Origin: Acinetobacter beijerinckii CIP 110307
GTDB lineage: Bacteria; Pseudomonadota; Gammaproteobacteria; Pseudomonadales; Moraxellaceae
Length of the DNA: 64,000 nt
Reading direction: 5' to 3'
Assembly (NCBI RefSeq): GCF_000369005.1
Contig: NZ_KB849765.1
Location: forward strand, 620,001-684,000
Part shown: piece after piece, positions 39,568 through 49,502 of the stretch
Position numbering within the stretch: the stretch's first letter is position 1
Layout: every line of letters starts with the position of its first letter
Program-made: the position numbers and the translations under genes
The notes under the pieces: generated by a model
Seen by the model: the letters and a program-made list of their open reading frames with translations, nothing else
The model's database searches: none
What the model was told of the DNA's origin: nothing

Positions 39568-39945
39568 TTAGAAAACAGCTTTATTTTTTAAGTATTTAGA
39601 AACGCCATTTAACCAAGCATTTAATAAGTACAACCATGCAATCAAACCAAAGACAACACCAGCAACAGTCATTCCTGTCACCCATAAAGCGCTATCCCAA
39701 GCAAAAAAGAATAAGGGTATAAACCAAAGTGCCGCGAAAAAGGCCATCAATATAAACAACAACACATTACGCATGATCCAAAGTGCATGTGCATGTATCC
39801 ATACTTCAGCATTATCCACAATTGCAACTTTTCGTGCTAACACATACGCAAACGCTGCAAACACAATTGTAAATAATGCAAGAAACATGAACACGTATGA
39901 AATCACCACATAGCGGCGATGTTGCTCAATATTGTCTTGCGCCAT
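39568..39945 (-). CDS. Conserved membrane protein with three or four helices
   Basis: A 125-residue inner-membrane protein with a short charged N-terminus (MAQDNIEQHRRYV) and helices at about residues 12-35, 50-78 and 84-110. The pattern suggests a DUF4870/Tic20-like protein, but I cannot confirm the family. A GAGGTG ribosome site lies about 10 nt upstream of ATG 39945. It stands upstream of dnaJ on the same strand, but dnaJ has its own promoter between. Confidence 0.65.
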   Translation of the reverse strand: MAQDNIEQHRRYVVISYVFMFLALFTIVFAAFAYVLARKVAIVDNAEVWIHAHALWIMRNVLLFILMAFFAALWFIPLFFFAWDSALWVTGMTVAGVVFGLIAWLYLLNAWLNGVSKYLKNKAVF

Positions 39946-40021
39946 GCTCTATATCACCTCATTCACTGCATTTCGTTAAATTGGTCATGCAATGAAATTC
40001 AATTATTTTTTGGTCTTAAAA

Positions 40022-40062
40022 TATAGGTGCTACTATATTGAAATTTTCAATATTTCGCACCT
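40022..40062 (-). terminator. Terminator after the RND pump gene
   Basis: Outer AGGTGC (40025-40030) / GCACCT (40057-40062) encloses a perfect inner palindrome ATATTGAAA-T-TTTCAATAT (40035-40053). Read on the minus strand it is followed by a T-rich tail. Confidence 0.55.
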
Positions 40063-40077
40063 TTATTCACAAAATAA

Positions 40078-43000
40078 TTACGATAGTTGTGTTGTTTTCT
40101 TAACCTTAAACCATGCTGCATAGAGTGCAGGCAAGAAAAATAGGGTTAATAAGGTTGCTACGATCAAGCCACCCATAATTGCCACAGCCATCGGACCAAA
40201 GAAAATACTGCGTGATAATGGGATCATTGCAAGCACCGCTGCGAGTGCGGTCAACACAATTGGGCGGAAACGGCGCATGGTTGCGCCAATCACTGCATCC
40301 CACGGCGCATGACCTGCATGAATATCTTGCTCGATCTGATCAATCAGAATCAGCGAATTACGCATGATCATGCCTGAAAGCGCAATGGTGCCGAGCATCG
40401 CCACAAAACCAAAGGGTTTATTGAACAGTAATAAGAATGCAACCACACCAATTAAACCCAACGGCGCTGTCAACAATACAATTGTCGCACGAGACATACT
40501 GCGTAATTGAATCATGAGTAATGTCATCACCACGGCCAAAAATAATGGCATACCTGCATTCACCGAGCTTTGACCTTTGGCAGATTCTTCCACTGTGCCA
40601 CCTACTTCGAGCAGATACCCATTCGGTAGATCAGCACGTAAGCTTTGCATTTGATCGGCTAACTGCTGAACCACGGTTGCTGGTTGCAAATTTGTGCGAA
40701 TATCCGCTCGAACAGTAATGGTTGGTAAACGGTTACGATGCCAAATCAAACCTTCTTCAAAGCGTGATTCAATTTTTGCAATTTGCGCTAAAGGAACTGT
40801 GGTGCCATTACTGGTTGGTACAGCCAAACTTGCTAAAGACGCGACTTCAGCTCGTTCAGTTTTATCACCACGTAAACGAATCTCAATCAGTTCTCTTTTT
40901 TCACGATATTGATTCATCACCGTTCCTGTTACCGAGGCATTCAGGAAGTTTGCTAAATCTGAGCTAGATACACCCATTTGACGTGCGCGATCTTGATCAA
41001 TTTCAATAGAGATGATTTTACTCGGCTCTCCCCAATCCAGATGCACATTAGTAGTATTTGGATCTTCACCTAAAACTTTGGCAACCTTTTGTGCCCATAA
41101 ACGTACCGTTCCCAAATCCTCACCAGAAACACGATACTGCAATGGATAGCCCACAGGCGGTCCATTTTCTAATAAAGAAACACGGGTGCGGACTTGCGGT
41201 AATAGCTTTTTAATTTGTTGATCTAATGAACGGCGGATTTCATCGCGGTCATCTAATGAAGAAGCCAACACCACAAATTGTGCAAAACTCGCTTGTGGAA
41301 GCTGCTGATCTAGAGGTAAATAGAACCGTGGTGAACCAGTTCCGACATACGCCACATAGTTATCAATACCTTGCTGTGTTGATAAGAATTTCTCAACTTT
41401 TTTCACGGCTTGCTCTGTAGCCGTGAGTGATGCACCCTCTTCGAGCTTTAAATCCACTAAAATTTCAGCGCGATTGGAAGGTGGGAAAAATTGTTGCGGC
41501 ACGAGTTTAAACATCGCCACAGAGAGCACAAAAATACCCACTGTTACTGCAATCACCGTTTTGCGGTAGGTAATACAGATTTCCACCACACGACGGAAAG
41601 ATTGATAAAACTTAGAATGATAAGGATCATGATGTTGACCATGTGCCTCAACAACAGGCGCAGGTTGCTTACGTAATCTTGCCCATAAACGCACATACCA
41701 AGCAGCTTGTTGCTTTTGCTTGGTGAAGTCAGGTAATAATTTTTCACCTAAATATGGCACAAATAAAACAGCTGCAATCCAAGACACAACCAAAGCGATG
41801 GTCACCACTTGGAAAATTGAACGCGTATATTCACCTGTACCCGATTGTGCTGTCGCTATCGGCAAGAAACCTGCTGCTGTAATCAGCGTTCCTGTCAACA
41901 TTGGAAATGCCGTGGTTTGCCATGCGAAACCTGCGGCTTTGAGCCTGCTGTAGCCCTGCTCCATTTTGATTGCCATCATTTCAACAGCAATAATCGCATC
42001 GTCAACCAACAAACCGAGGGCGAGAATCAAAGCACCGAGTGAAATTTTATGTAGACCGACATCGAATAAGCTCATGCCAGCAAAGGTCATTGCGAGTACC
42101 AATGGAATAGACAGTGCAACGACCAAACCCGTACGGAAACCAAGCGAGAAGAAACTGACCAATAAAACAATGATTACGGCTTCGGCAAGAACTTTTAAGA
42201 ACTCTTGAATACTACGCTGTACTGCAACGGGTTGATCTGAAACTTTTTGCAGTTTCATTCCTAAAGGTAAGCTTTTCTGTAAGCTGTTAAATTCAGTCTC
42301 AAGGTTTTTACCTAAGGCAATAATATCACCACCTTTACGCATCGAAACGGCAATACCAATACCATTTTCACCCATGAAGCGCATACGTGGTTGCGCAGGT
42401 TCACTAAAACCACGATAGACATCTGCTACATCACCGAGTTGAATGGTTTTGTCGCCCACCAATAACGGCATTTTTTTCAGATCATCGACACTATGCAAAT
42501 GTCCACTAACCCGAAGCTGAATACGGTCTGTGCCTGTCTCAAAGAAGCCTGCACTTGCCATATCATTTTGTTTTTGAATTGCTTCTTGGATCGCTGTAAC
42601 GGGTACACCCAGTTGTACAGCTTTGGTATTAGATAGCTCAATCCAAATTTTTTGATCTTGCAATCCAACTAAATTGACTTTGCTGACATCTTTGACCCGT
42701 TGCAATTGCAGTTGCAAACGATCTGCATATTCTTTCATCACCGCATAGTCAAAATCTTTGCCTGTCAGCACATAAATATTGCCAAAAGTATCGCCAAACT
42801 CATCATTAAAGAATGGACCTTGCACACCACTTGGTAACTGATGACGAATATCATTGACCTTTTTGCGAACGTTATACCAAACATCTGGAATGGCACTCGA
42901 AGGCAAACTATCTTTGGCGACAAAAGTAACCAGCGATTCACCCGGACGTGAATACGCCATAATTCGGTCGTATTGTCCTGTGGTCATTAACTCTTTTTCA

Positions 43001-43206
43001 ATTCGATCTGTCACCAAAGTCGAGACTTCTTTGGCAGTCGCACCTGGCCAGTAGGTCTGTACCACCATCACCTTAAAGGTAAACGGAGGATCTTCACTTT
43101 GAGACAATTTGGAGTAAGAAATGATTCCCACAAGTCCAAGCAATAGCATAAAATAAAGGACAATGCCCTTATTCTTAAGTGCCCATTCTGAGAGGTTAAA
43201 TTTCAT
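40078..43206 (-). CDS. RND efflux pump inner-membrane transporter
   Basis: A 1042-residue resistance-nodulation-division permease: 12 membrane segments and two large periplasmic loops. The proton-relay Asp pair is in GLLVDDAIIAVEMM (TM4), and EDPPFTFKVMVVQTYWPGATAKEV is the usual N-terminal loop. The sequence style is of the TriC/NolG-like branch rather than AcrB/AdeB. Drug or metabolite substrates cannot be read from sequence. It starts 2 nt after the stop of its adaptor gene, with GGAGG inside that gene's end, so the two are an operon. No outer-membrane channel gene accompanies them. Confidence 0.9.
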   Translation of the reverse strand: MKFNLSEWALKNKGIVLYFMLLLGLVGIISYSKLSQSEDPPFTFKVMVVQTYWPGATAKEVSTLVTDRIEKELMTTGQYDRIMAYSRPGESLVTFVAKDSLPSSAIPDVWYNVRKKVNDIRHQLPSGVQGPFFNDEFGDTFGNIYVLTGKDFDYAVMKEYADRLQLQLQRVKDVSKVNLVGLQDQKIWIELSNTKAVQLGVPVTAIQEAIQKQNDMASAGFFETGTDRIQLRVSGHLHSVDDLKKMPLLVGDKTIQLGDVADVYRGFSEPAQPRMRFMGENGIGIAVSMRKGGDIIALGKNLETEFNSLQKSLPLGMKLQKVSDQPVAVQRSIQEFLKVLAEAVIIVLLVSFFSLGFRTGLVVALSIPLVLAMTFAGMSLFDVGLHKISLGALILALGLLVDDAIIAVEMMAIKMEQGYSRLKAAGFAWQTTAFPMLTGTLITAAGFLPIATAQSGTGEYTRSIFQVVTIALVVSWIAAVLFVPYLGEKLLPDFTKQKQQAAWYVRLWARLRKQPAPVVEAHGQHHDPYHSKFYQSFRRVVEICITYRKTVIAVTVGIFVLSVAMFKLVPQQFFPPSNRAEILVDLKLEEGASLTATEQAVKKVEKFLSTQQGIDNYVAYVGTGSPRFYLPLDQQLPQASFAQFVVLASSLDDRDEIRRSLDQQIKKLLPQVRTRVSLLENGPPVGYPLQYRVSGEDLGTVRLWAQKVAKVLGEDPNTTNVHLDWGEPSKIISIEIDQDRARQMGVSSSDLANFLNASVTGTVMNQYREKRELIEIRLRGDKTERAEVASLASLAVPTSNGTTVPLAQIAKIESRFEEGLIWHRNRLPTITVRADIRTNLQPATVVQQLADQMQSLRADLPNGYLLEVGGTVEESAKGQSSVNAGMPLFLAVVMTLLMIQLRSMSRATIVLLTAPLGLIGVVAFLLLFNKPFGFVAMLGTIALSGMIMRNSLILIDQIEQDIHAGHAPWDAVIGATMRRFRPIVLTALAAVLAMIPLSRSIFFGPMAVAIMGGLIVATLLTLFFLPALYAAWFKVKKTTQLS

Positions 43207-43208
43207 GA

Positions 43209-44309
43209 TTAACCTCCAGCTTTAAGCTTAACTTCGCGATTTTCACGATCTACTGGGTGAATTTTTTGTTGGTCACGAAGTAAATGCACACCACCAACCA
43301 CGACCCAATCTGTTGCTTTGAGACCAGAAAGAATCGGTACACTATCACGCCCATAAGTACCCATTGTCACAGGAACTTTACGTAAGGTTTGATTACTATT
43401 GACGACCCAAACATAGCCTTGCTGATCATTTGCGGTGACACTCGATAAAGGTACACTCAGCACATTATTTTCATTAGCCACAAAAAATACACGTGCACTT
43501 TGACCCAGTTGAATGTTCGACTGACCTTCAAGTAAAGAGACTTTCACCGTAAATGTGCGTGATTGATCTGCTGCGGGAGAAACCTCACGGACTTTAGCAG
43601 CAAAACGTGCATCAGGTTGCGACCAAAGCGTGACCCACGCAGGTTGCCCCACTTTAATGGTACTCACCAATTGCTCTGGCACGCCAAAAACCACTTCACG
43701 CTCGCCTTCAATCGCCAACTGATAAGCAGCTTGTCCTGCTGCAATAACTTGTCCGACTTCAATTTGACGTTGCGTGATTACACCATTTTTATTCGAAATC
43801 AGCTGGTTATAACCTGTTTGATTGGAAGCAACTTCATAATTAGAACGTGCTTGTTGTAAACCTGCTTGTGCCGATTCGTATTGATTTTTGATCGCATCGA
43901 ACTGCGAGCGACTGACTGCATTAATAGGTAAAAGTTGTTGATAACGCTTGTATTCTTCAGATGCAATTTTTGCTGCTGCCTGCGCACTATCAAATTGCGC
44001 TTTGGCTGCATTCATTTGCAATTGCGCATCTTTAACATCTAATTTAGCAAGCACTTGCCCCACTTTGACCCGATCACCGACATCGACATACCGTTCAGTA
44101 ATTTGTCCTCCAACACGGAATGCAAGTGCAGTTTGTTGTCTCGCTTGGACATCGCCTGCATAGCTTTTTTGATCAACATGATTGCTACTTGGCTGAGCCA
44201 CCATGACATAAGGGATTTCCTCAGTCTTGGGAACTTCTTTTTGACATGCTGTTAAAGTGACACTGCTGAGTACGAGCAACCCCACAATTACATGATTTAG
44301 CAGATTCAT
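43209..44309 (-). CDS. RND efflux periplasmic adaptor (membrane fusion protein)
   Basis: A 366-residue lipoprotein (lipobox LTAC, about residue 22) of the HlyD/AcrA type. The order is typical: lipoyl half (QQTALAFRVGGQITERYVDVGDRVKVGQVLAKLD), a coiled-coil hairpin (about residues 95-160), the second lipoyl half (GVITQRQIEVGQVIAAGQ), then beta-barrel domains. It bridges the RND pump and an outer-membrane channel encoded elsewhere. ATG 44309 is preferred; an in-frame TTG at 44330 would add 7 residues. Divergent from the TetR gene, with a long dyad in between. Confidence 0.9.
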   Translation of the reverse strand: MNLLNHVIVGLLVLSSVTLTACQKEVPKTEEIPYVMVAQPSSNHVDQKSYAGDVQARQQTALAFRVGGQITERYVDVGDRVKVGQVLAKLDVKDAQLQMNAAKAQFDSAQAAAKIASEEYKRYQQLLPINAVSRSQFDAIKNQYESAQAGLQQARSNYEVASNQTGYNQLISNKNGVITQRQIEVGQVIAAGQAAYQLAIEGEREVVFGVPEQLVSTIKVGQPAWVTLWSQPDARFAAKVREVSPAADQSRTFTVKVSLLEGQSNIQLGQSARVFFVANENNVLSVPLSSVTANDQQGYVWVVNSNQTLRKVPVTMGTYGRDSVPILSGLKATDWVVVGGVHLLRDQQKIHPVDRENREVKLKAGG

Positions 44310-44376
44310 CTCTTTTTCGCTCTTATTCAAATTGATTTTTTAAGGCACAATATGAACATTATGATAGATTGTTTAT

Positions 44377-44414
44377 TTTTTAATTAATATACCCGTGAGT
44401 ACACTAATTAAAAA
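44377..44414. promoter_or_regulatory. Long dyad between pump and TetR genes, candidate operator
   Basis: TTTTTAATTA (44377-44386) and TAATTAAAAA (44405-44414) are exact inverted repeats. Between them TATAC and GTACA (one mismatch) flank CCGTGA, so symmetry continues to the centre. The position in the divergent gap suits a TetR-family operator controlling both genes. Confidence 0.6.
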
Positions 44415-44462
44415 TTAAATCTATAAACTTGATTTGTAAATAAATTAAAAGAGAAAGGTATA

Positions 44463-45086
44463 GTGCAAATTCACAGTGGTCGCCCAAAGGATTTAGAAAA
44501 AAGAGCCAAGATCTTACAGGCGGCTAAATCTATTTTTCTAAAAATGGGTTTTCATGCGACCAATATGAATCAGATTGCCAAAGAAGCTGGTGTCACTAAA
44601 CTGACGGTGTATAACCACTTTCAAGATAAAGCCAATCTATTTATATGCGCGATTGAAGAAAGCTGTGAAGAATCTATTCGAGCAAAACAATTTGAACTGA
44701 CAGCAGAATCTGATTTTAAACAAGCGCTTTATTTAATGTGTGATCGTGCTTTAGGCATTATTTATTTACCCGAGGCAATAAAATTAGATTGTCTTATGTT
44801 TGAACTTGCAGCCGAACAAAGTCCCTTAGCACAACAATTTTTTGATGCTTCCCATACCCGAATGTGCAATGTGTGGTGTCATTTTTTTGAACAGGCGATC
44901 GCGTTTAAATTTATTCAAGCAGACCAGCCGATTAAACAAACTGAACTGATGCTGTCACTTCTATTAGGCATACGCCATCAACAAGTTTTACTGAATTTAG
45001 CGCCCGTACCAACAGCGGCTGAAATTGATCAGATGATTCAACAATCGATTGAGATTTTTTTGCTTAAATATCAACCTAAAAATTAG
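44463..45086 (+). CDS. TetR family regulator of the RND pump
   Basis: A 207-residue regulator with an N-terminal TetR helix-turn-helix (KRAKILQAAKSIFLKMGFHATNMNQIAKEAGVTKLTVYNHFQDKANLF, about residues 12-60) and a ligand-binding C-terminal domain with the TetR_C-like pattern. Divergent from the adaptor-pump operon, so likely its repressor. The start is GTG 44463 with AAAGG 5 nt upstream; no ATG is closer to the domain. Confidence 0.88.
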   Translation: MQIHSGRPKDLEKRAKILQAAKSIFLKMGFHATNMNQIAKEAGVTKLTVYNHFQDKANLFICAIEESCEESIRAKQFELTAESDFKQALYLMCDRALGIIYLPEAIKLDCLMFELAAEQSPLAQQFFDASHTRMCNVWCHFFEQAIAFKFIQADQPIKQTELMLSLLLGIRHQQVLLNLAPVPTAAEIDQMIQQSIEIFLLKYQPKN

Positions 45087-45116
45087 ATAATATTCACATT
45101 TTTTTACGTTCTCCAC

Positions 45117-45144
45117 TTGGATTGTCTCTCAATCACGCTATAGT
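45117..45144 (+). promoter_or_regulatory. ppc: Candidate promoter of ppc
   Basis: TTGGAT (45117-45122), 16-nt spacer, TATAGT (45139-45144), 26 nt before the ppc start codon. Reasonable sigma-70-type match. Confidence 0.4.
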
Positions 45145-45170
45145 CGAATGAGAACAACAGGAGAAATAGA

Positions 45171-47852
45171 ATGATTCAGCAAATCACTGCTCCATTACGT
45201 GAAGATGTCCGTTTATTGGGCAATTTACTCGGTGAAACCCTTAAACAACATGCAGGGCAAGATTTGTTTAATCAAATTGAACAAATTCGCGCATTGGCAA
45301 AAGGCGCTCGTGACGGTCAACTTGAAGCAGAAAAACAATTAGAACAACTTTTCCTTGGTTTAAAAGACGAAGAAATTTTACCCCTGACCCGTGCATTTTC
45401 ACATTTCCTGAACTTCGCCAATATTGCAGAGCAATATCACGTCGTTCGTAGTCGTCGTCAGGCTGAATTTGATGAACAAGCACCGAGTCCAAATCCTCTT
45501 CCTCATTTATTCGAAAAATTTAAAACCCAACATATTGATACACAACAGTTGTTTCAGCAAATTTGTGATCTAAAAATTGAACTGGTATTGACTGCTCATC
45601 CGACTGAAGTGAGCCGTCGTACTTTAATTCAAAAATATGATGATATTACCGATTGTTTATCCAAACTCGATCAGCAAAAACTCACTCCAAGAGAACGCCA
45701 AGAAACGATTGCCACATTAAAACAATTGGTCAGTTCGGCTTGGCAAACGGATGAAATCCGTCAACATCGCCCAACCCCTGTTGATGAAGCAAAATGGGGC
45801 TTTGCAACGATTGAACAAACCTTGTGGAATGCTGTACCCAAATTCGTGCGTGAACTGAATGAATTGTCCCAGCAACATTGTGAACAGGCTTTACCACTGA
45901 ATATTGCACCAATCCGTTTTGCTTCATGGATGGGTGGTGATCGTGATGGTAATCCAAATGTCACCCATCAAGTGACTCAAGAAGTGCTCTGGCTATCACG
46001 TTGGCAAGCGGCAGATTTATACCTACGTGATATTGAAAATCTGCGTTGGGAACTCTCTATCCAAAGTTGCTCTCATGAACTGACTCAAGCCTTGGGTTAT
46101 GAACACCCAGAACCGTATCGTGAATATCTACGTGAAACCCGTGAGCGCTTAAAAGCCACTCGCTATTGGTTAGGACAGCGCTTACAAGGAAAAGAAGCCG
46201 ATGATAGTCATATCATTCGAAATAAAGATGAATTACTACAACCCTTATTACTTTGCTATCGCTCTTTAATAGAAAGTAATCTTGCTGAAATCGCCAACGG
46301 ACAATTACTTGATTTTATTTATCGAATCAATTGTTTTGGGATTGAATTACTTAAACTTGATATACGCCAAGAATCAGGTCGACATCGTCAAGCCATTTCA
46401 GCCATTACTGAATATTTAGGTTTAGGTAATTTTGAATCATGGACAGAACAAGCACGTCAGAACTTTCTGATTCAGGAATTACAAAGCAAGCGTCCGTTAT
46501 TACCAAAGTTCTTTACTGAACCTGAAGGAAGCTTAATTCAGCACCCTGATGTACTCGAAGTCTTTGCCACCATGCGCACTTTAGCTGAGCAACCGACCGA
46601 GAGTTTGGGTGCGTATATTATTTCGATGGCGGAATATCCAAGCGATGTCTTAGCTGTACTTTTATTACAAAAAGAAGCAGGAATTCAGCACCCGCTGCGC
46701 GTGGTACCATTATTTGAAACCTTAAAAGATCTCGATGGTGCAGCCAAAACCATGAACACCTTGTTTAATATGCATTGGTATAAACAGCATATTCAAGCTA
46801 AACATGAAGTGATGATTGGCTACTCAGACTCTGCAAAAGATGCAGGTTTTATGTCAGCTAACTGGGCACAATATCGTGCTCAAGAAGAATTAACGGCTGT
46901 CGCTCAACAACACGGCGTGCAATTAACCTTATTTCATGGTCGTGGTGGTTCGATCAGTCGTGGTGGTGCGCCAACCCAGCAAGCGTTATTCTCTCAACCA
47001 CCGGGTTCAATCTCAGGAGCCATCCGTGTCACTGAACAAGGTGAAATGATTCGCTTCAAGTTCGGTTTAGAAGGTATTGCGCTGCAAAATCTAGAGATCT
47101 ATACCGCCGCGACTTTAGAGGCAACCTTATTACCACCACCTGAACCGAAAAAAGAATGGCGCGACCTGATGAATCAAATGACTGATTTATCGGTACAGGT
47201 TTATCGTCAAACCGTGCGTGAAAATCCGAATTTTGTGAGTTACCTGCGTACCGTTACGCCTGAGCTAGAATTGCAAATGCTGCCGCTTGGTTCACGTCCT
47301 GCAAAACGTAAAGTCAGTGGTGGTATAGAGTCTCTTCGGGCGATTCCTTGGGTATTTGCATGGACACAAATTCGATTAATGTTGCCTGCTTGGCTCGGAA
47401 CAGGAACGGCGATCAATCAAGTACACGAACAACATAAAAAAACACTGGATGAGATGTTGGAACAGTGGCCATATTTTCAAACCTTAATTGATATGTTGGA
47501 AATGGTATTGTCCAAATCTGATGCCAACATTGCTTTGTATTATGAATCTCACCTGACTCAAAATCAGGATTTGAAAGTGTTAGGTGTAGAGTTACGTCAA
47601 CGTTTGCAAAATGCAGTAGATACCTTATTAAACTTAAAAGGTGAATCAAAACTTTTGAGCAATAACGAAGTGCTTGATCAATCCATGCAGGTGCGTAAAC
47701 CATATTTATTGCCTTTGCATCTGTTGCAAGCAGAACTGATGAAACGTCGACGTTTATATTTAGCAGAACACCAAACGGAGCATAGCCCAGTCGATCACGC
47801 CTTAATGGTCAGTATTGCCGGGATAGCCGCTGGCTTGCGTAATACTGGCTAA
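45171..47852 (+). CDS. ppc: Phosphoenolpyruvate carboxylase
   Basis: Carboxylates PEP to oxaloacetate, replenishing the TCA cycle. The 893 residues are the expected length. The catalytic His is in VLTAHPTEVSRRT (about residue 143). GYSDSAKDAGFMSANW, FHGRGGSISRGGAP and LRAIPWVFAWTQ are conserved substrate-site blocks. The C-terminal NTG, as in E. coli, ends the protein. AGGAG precedes the ATG. It is a single-gene unit with a hairpin after it. Confidence 0.97.
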   Translation: MIQQITAPLREDVRLLGNLLGETLKQHAGQDLFNQIEQIRALAKGARDGQLEAEKQLEQLFLGLKDEEILPLTRAFSHFLNFANIAEQYHVVRSRRQAEFDEQAPSPNPLPHLFEKFKTQHIDTQQLFQQICDLKIELVLTAHPTEVSRRTLIQKYDDITDCLSKLDQQKLTPRERQETIATLKQLVSSAWQTDEIRQHRPTPVDEAKWGFATIEQTLWNAVPKFVRELNELSQQHCEQALPLNIAPIRFASWMGGDRDGNPNVTHQVTQEVLWLSRWQAADLYLRDIENLRWELSIQSCSHELTQALGYEHPEPYREYLRETRERLKATRYWLGQRLQGKEADDSHIIRNKDELLQPLLLCYRSLIESNLAEIANGQLLDFIYRINCFGIELLKLDIRQESGRHRQAISAITEYLGLGNFESWTEQARQNFLIQELQSKRPLLPKFFTEPEGSLIQHPDVLEVFATMRTLAEQPTESLGAYIISMAEYPSDVLAVLLLQKEAGIQHPLRVVPLFETLKDLDGAAKTMNTLFNMHWYKQHIQAKHEVMIGYSDSAKDAGFMSANWAQYRAQEELTAVAQQHGVQLTLFHGRGGSISRGGAPTQQALFSQPPGSISGAIRVTEQGEMIRFKFGLEGIALQNLEIYTAATLEATLLPPPEPKKEWRDLMNQMTDLSVQVYRQTVRENPNFVSYLRTVTPELELQMLPLGSRPAKRKVSGGIESLRAIPWVFAWTQIRLMLPAWLGTGTAINQVHEQHKKTLDEMLEQWPYFQTLIDMLEMVLSKSDANIALYYESHLTQNQDLKVLGVELRQRLQNAVDTLLNLKGESKLLSNNEVLDQSMQVRKPYLLPLHLLQAELMKRRRLYLAEHQTEHSPVDHALMVSIAGIAAGLRNTG

Positions 47853-47871
47853 ATTTTACTTTTCTGAGCCA

Positions 47872-47904
47872 TGCCATCAATAGAAATAAGTGCTATTGAT
47901 GGCA
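47872..47904 (+). terminator. Hairpin after ppc
   Basis: TGCCATCAATAG (47872-47883), 9-nt loop, CTATTGATGGCA (47893-47904): a perfect 12-bp stem followed by AAAATT, not a T-run. Probably the ppc 3' end. Confidence 0.6.
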
Positions 47905-48155
47905 AAATTGGCAAAATATTCCATTTCTTTAAAAAAAATTTAAAAATTTTTTTCTATCTCTCTTTTTTAATATTTCAAATATTCGTTGAAAAATAAACAA
48001 TAAATCCGAAAGTTTATTTTGAAACATATTTTACCAAAAGGTAAAAATACAAACTTAAAAGACAAGAACAATCAAGATTCTCAATGGCCTATAGGTGAAA
48101 GCTTGATTTAAGAAAGAGTATCATACGCGCTGATATCACATAATGAGTCTCATCT
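47905..48155. other. AT-rich upstream region of the NCS2 permease gene
   Basis: A 251-bp gap without an ORF. It holds A/T-runs and, at 48070-48108, a 7-bp inverted repeat (AATCAAG/CTTGATT) enclosing the palindrome CCTATAGG (48088-48095). I compared it by eye with purine-riboswitch consensus and did not find it. Confidence 0.4.
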
Positions 48156-49445
48156 ATGTCAAATTGGTTTCCAAAATGGCAGCCGTATCAGGGGAAGATT
48201 GATCATCGACCTGTTGCGACAAATGAATATTTACCGCCCTTACAAAGCGCGGTGCTCGGCGTACAACATGCATTTGCAATGTTTGGTGCAACTGTACTCG
48301 CACCCTTATTAATGGGTTTTAGCCCGAACCTTGCCATTTTAATGTCAGGGATTTGTACCATTATTTTCTTCTTGATTACGGGTGGTCGTGTACCGAGTTA
48401 TCTCGGTTCAAGTTTTGCATTTATTGGTGTTGTTGCAGCAGCAACAGGTCATATCACAGGCTCAGGTGCAAACCCCAATCTTTCAGTAGCACTCGGAGGT
48501 ATTGTTGCCTGCGGTATTTTATACGCATTGATTGGCTTTGCCGTCATGCTAACAGGTACACGTTGGATTGAAAAACTTATGCCGCCAGTGGTGACTGGTG
48601 CCATTGTGATGATCATCGGTTTGAACCTTGCTCCTGTGACCATCAAAGGCGTTGCAGGTCAACCGTTTGAAATGTGGATGGCACTTGTTACTGTTTTAAG
48701 TATGGGCGTGATCGCAGTCTTTACCAAAGGCTTGTTACAACGATTATTGTTATTGGTCGGGCTACTGATTGCCTATGCAATTTATGCGATCACAACCAAT
48801 GTGCTAGGCTTTGGAAAGCCGATTGATTTTTCTCAAATCGCAGCAGCACCGTGGTTTGGTATTCCAAGCTTTTCACATCCAACCTTTGATATGAATGCAA
48901 TTTTAATTATTGCACCTGTTGCCCTTATTTTAGTGGCTGAAAACTTAGGTCATATCAAAGCAGTCGGCGCAATGACAGGTGAAGATCTTACTCCGCAGCT
49001 AGGCAAAGCATTTGTCGCCGATGGTCTTGCGACCACATTATCTGGTGGTGTAGGCGCACCAGGAATGACAACTTACGGTGAAAATATCGGGGTGATGGCT
49101 GTGACTCGAGTTTATTCAACCATCGTGTTCGTGATTGCAGGTGTTTTCGCCATCTTCTTAGGACTTTCGCCTAAATTCGGTGCAGTAATTAGTACCATTC
49201 CAACTGCTGTACTTACAGGCGCTTCAATTGTAGTGTTTGGCTTAATCACCATTGCAGGTGCAAAAATCTGGATCGAAAATAAAGTCGATTTCTCCAATAA
49301 TAAAAATTTGATCATCGCATCAGTGACTATTATTTTAGGTGCGGGTAATTTTGAACTATTGTTTGGAAGCTTTAACTTAGGTGGTATCGGAACCGCAACT
49401 TTTGCAGCAATTTTATTAAATTTATTATTTAGTTTAAAAAAATAA
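48156..49445 (+). CDS. NCS2 uracil/xanthine permease (RutG/UraA type)
   Basis: A 429-residue nucleobase permease with about 14 hydrophobic segments. QHAFAMFGATVLAPLLMG, GGRVPSYLGSSFAFIGV, ALIGF and VAENLGHIKAVGAMTG (with the conserved Glu) and GGVGAPGMTTYGENIGVMAVT are NCS2 motifs. The overall sequence resembles E. coli RutG more than UraA, but no rut pathway genes are adjacent, so the substrate (uracil or another pyrimidine) is inferred. It has its own terminator. Confidence 0.88.
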   Translation: MSNWFPKWQPYQGKIDHRPVATNEYLPPLQSAVLGVQHAFAMFGATVLAPLLMGFSPNLAILMSGICTIIFFLITGGRVPSYLGSSFAFIGVVAAATGHITGSGANPNLSVALGGIVACGILYALIGFAVMLTGTRWIEKLMPPVVTGAIVMIIGLNLAPVTIKGVAGQPFEMWMALVTVLSMGVIAVFTKGLLQRLLLLVGLLIAYAIYAITTNVLGFGKPIDFSQIAAAPWFGIPSFSHPTFDMNAILIIAPVALILVAENLGHIKAVGAMTGEDLTPQLGKAFVADGLATTLSGGVGAPGMTTYGENIGVMAVTRVYSTIVFVIAGVFAIFLGLSPKFGAVISTIPTAVLTGASIVVFGLITIAGAKIWIENKVDFSNNKNLIIASVTIILGAGNFELLFGSFNLGGIGTATFAAILLNLLFSLKK

Positions 49446-49458
49446 ATCTCACACATTC

Positions 49459-49484
49459 AAAGGCAGCTTAGGCTGCCTTTTTTT
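49459..49484. terminator. Terminator after the NCS2 permease gene
   Basis: AAAGGCAGC (49459-49467), loop TTAG, GCTGCCTTT (49472-49480), T-run to 49484. It also lies 19 nt past the stop of the convergent SDR gene. Confidence 0.85.
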
Positions 49485-49502
49485 ATTGCTTTAAAGCTTT
49501 CG

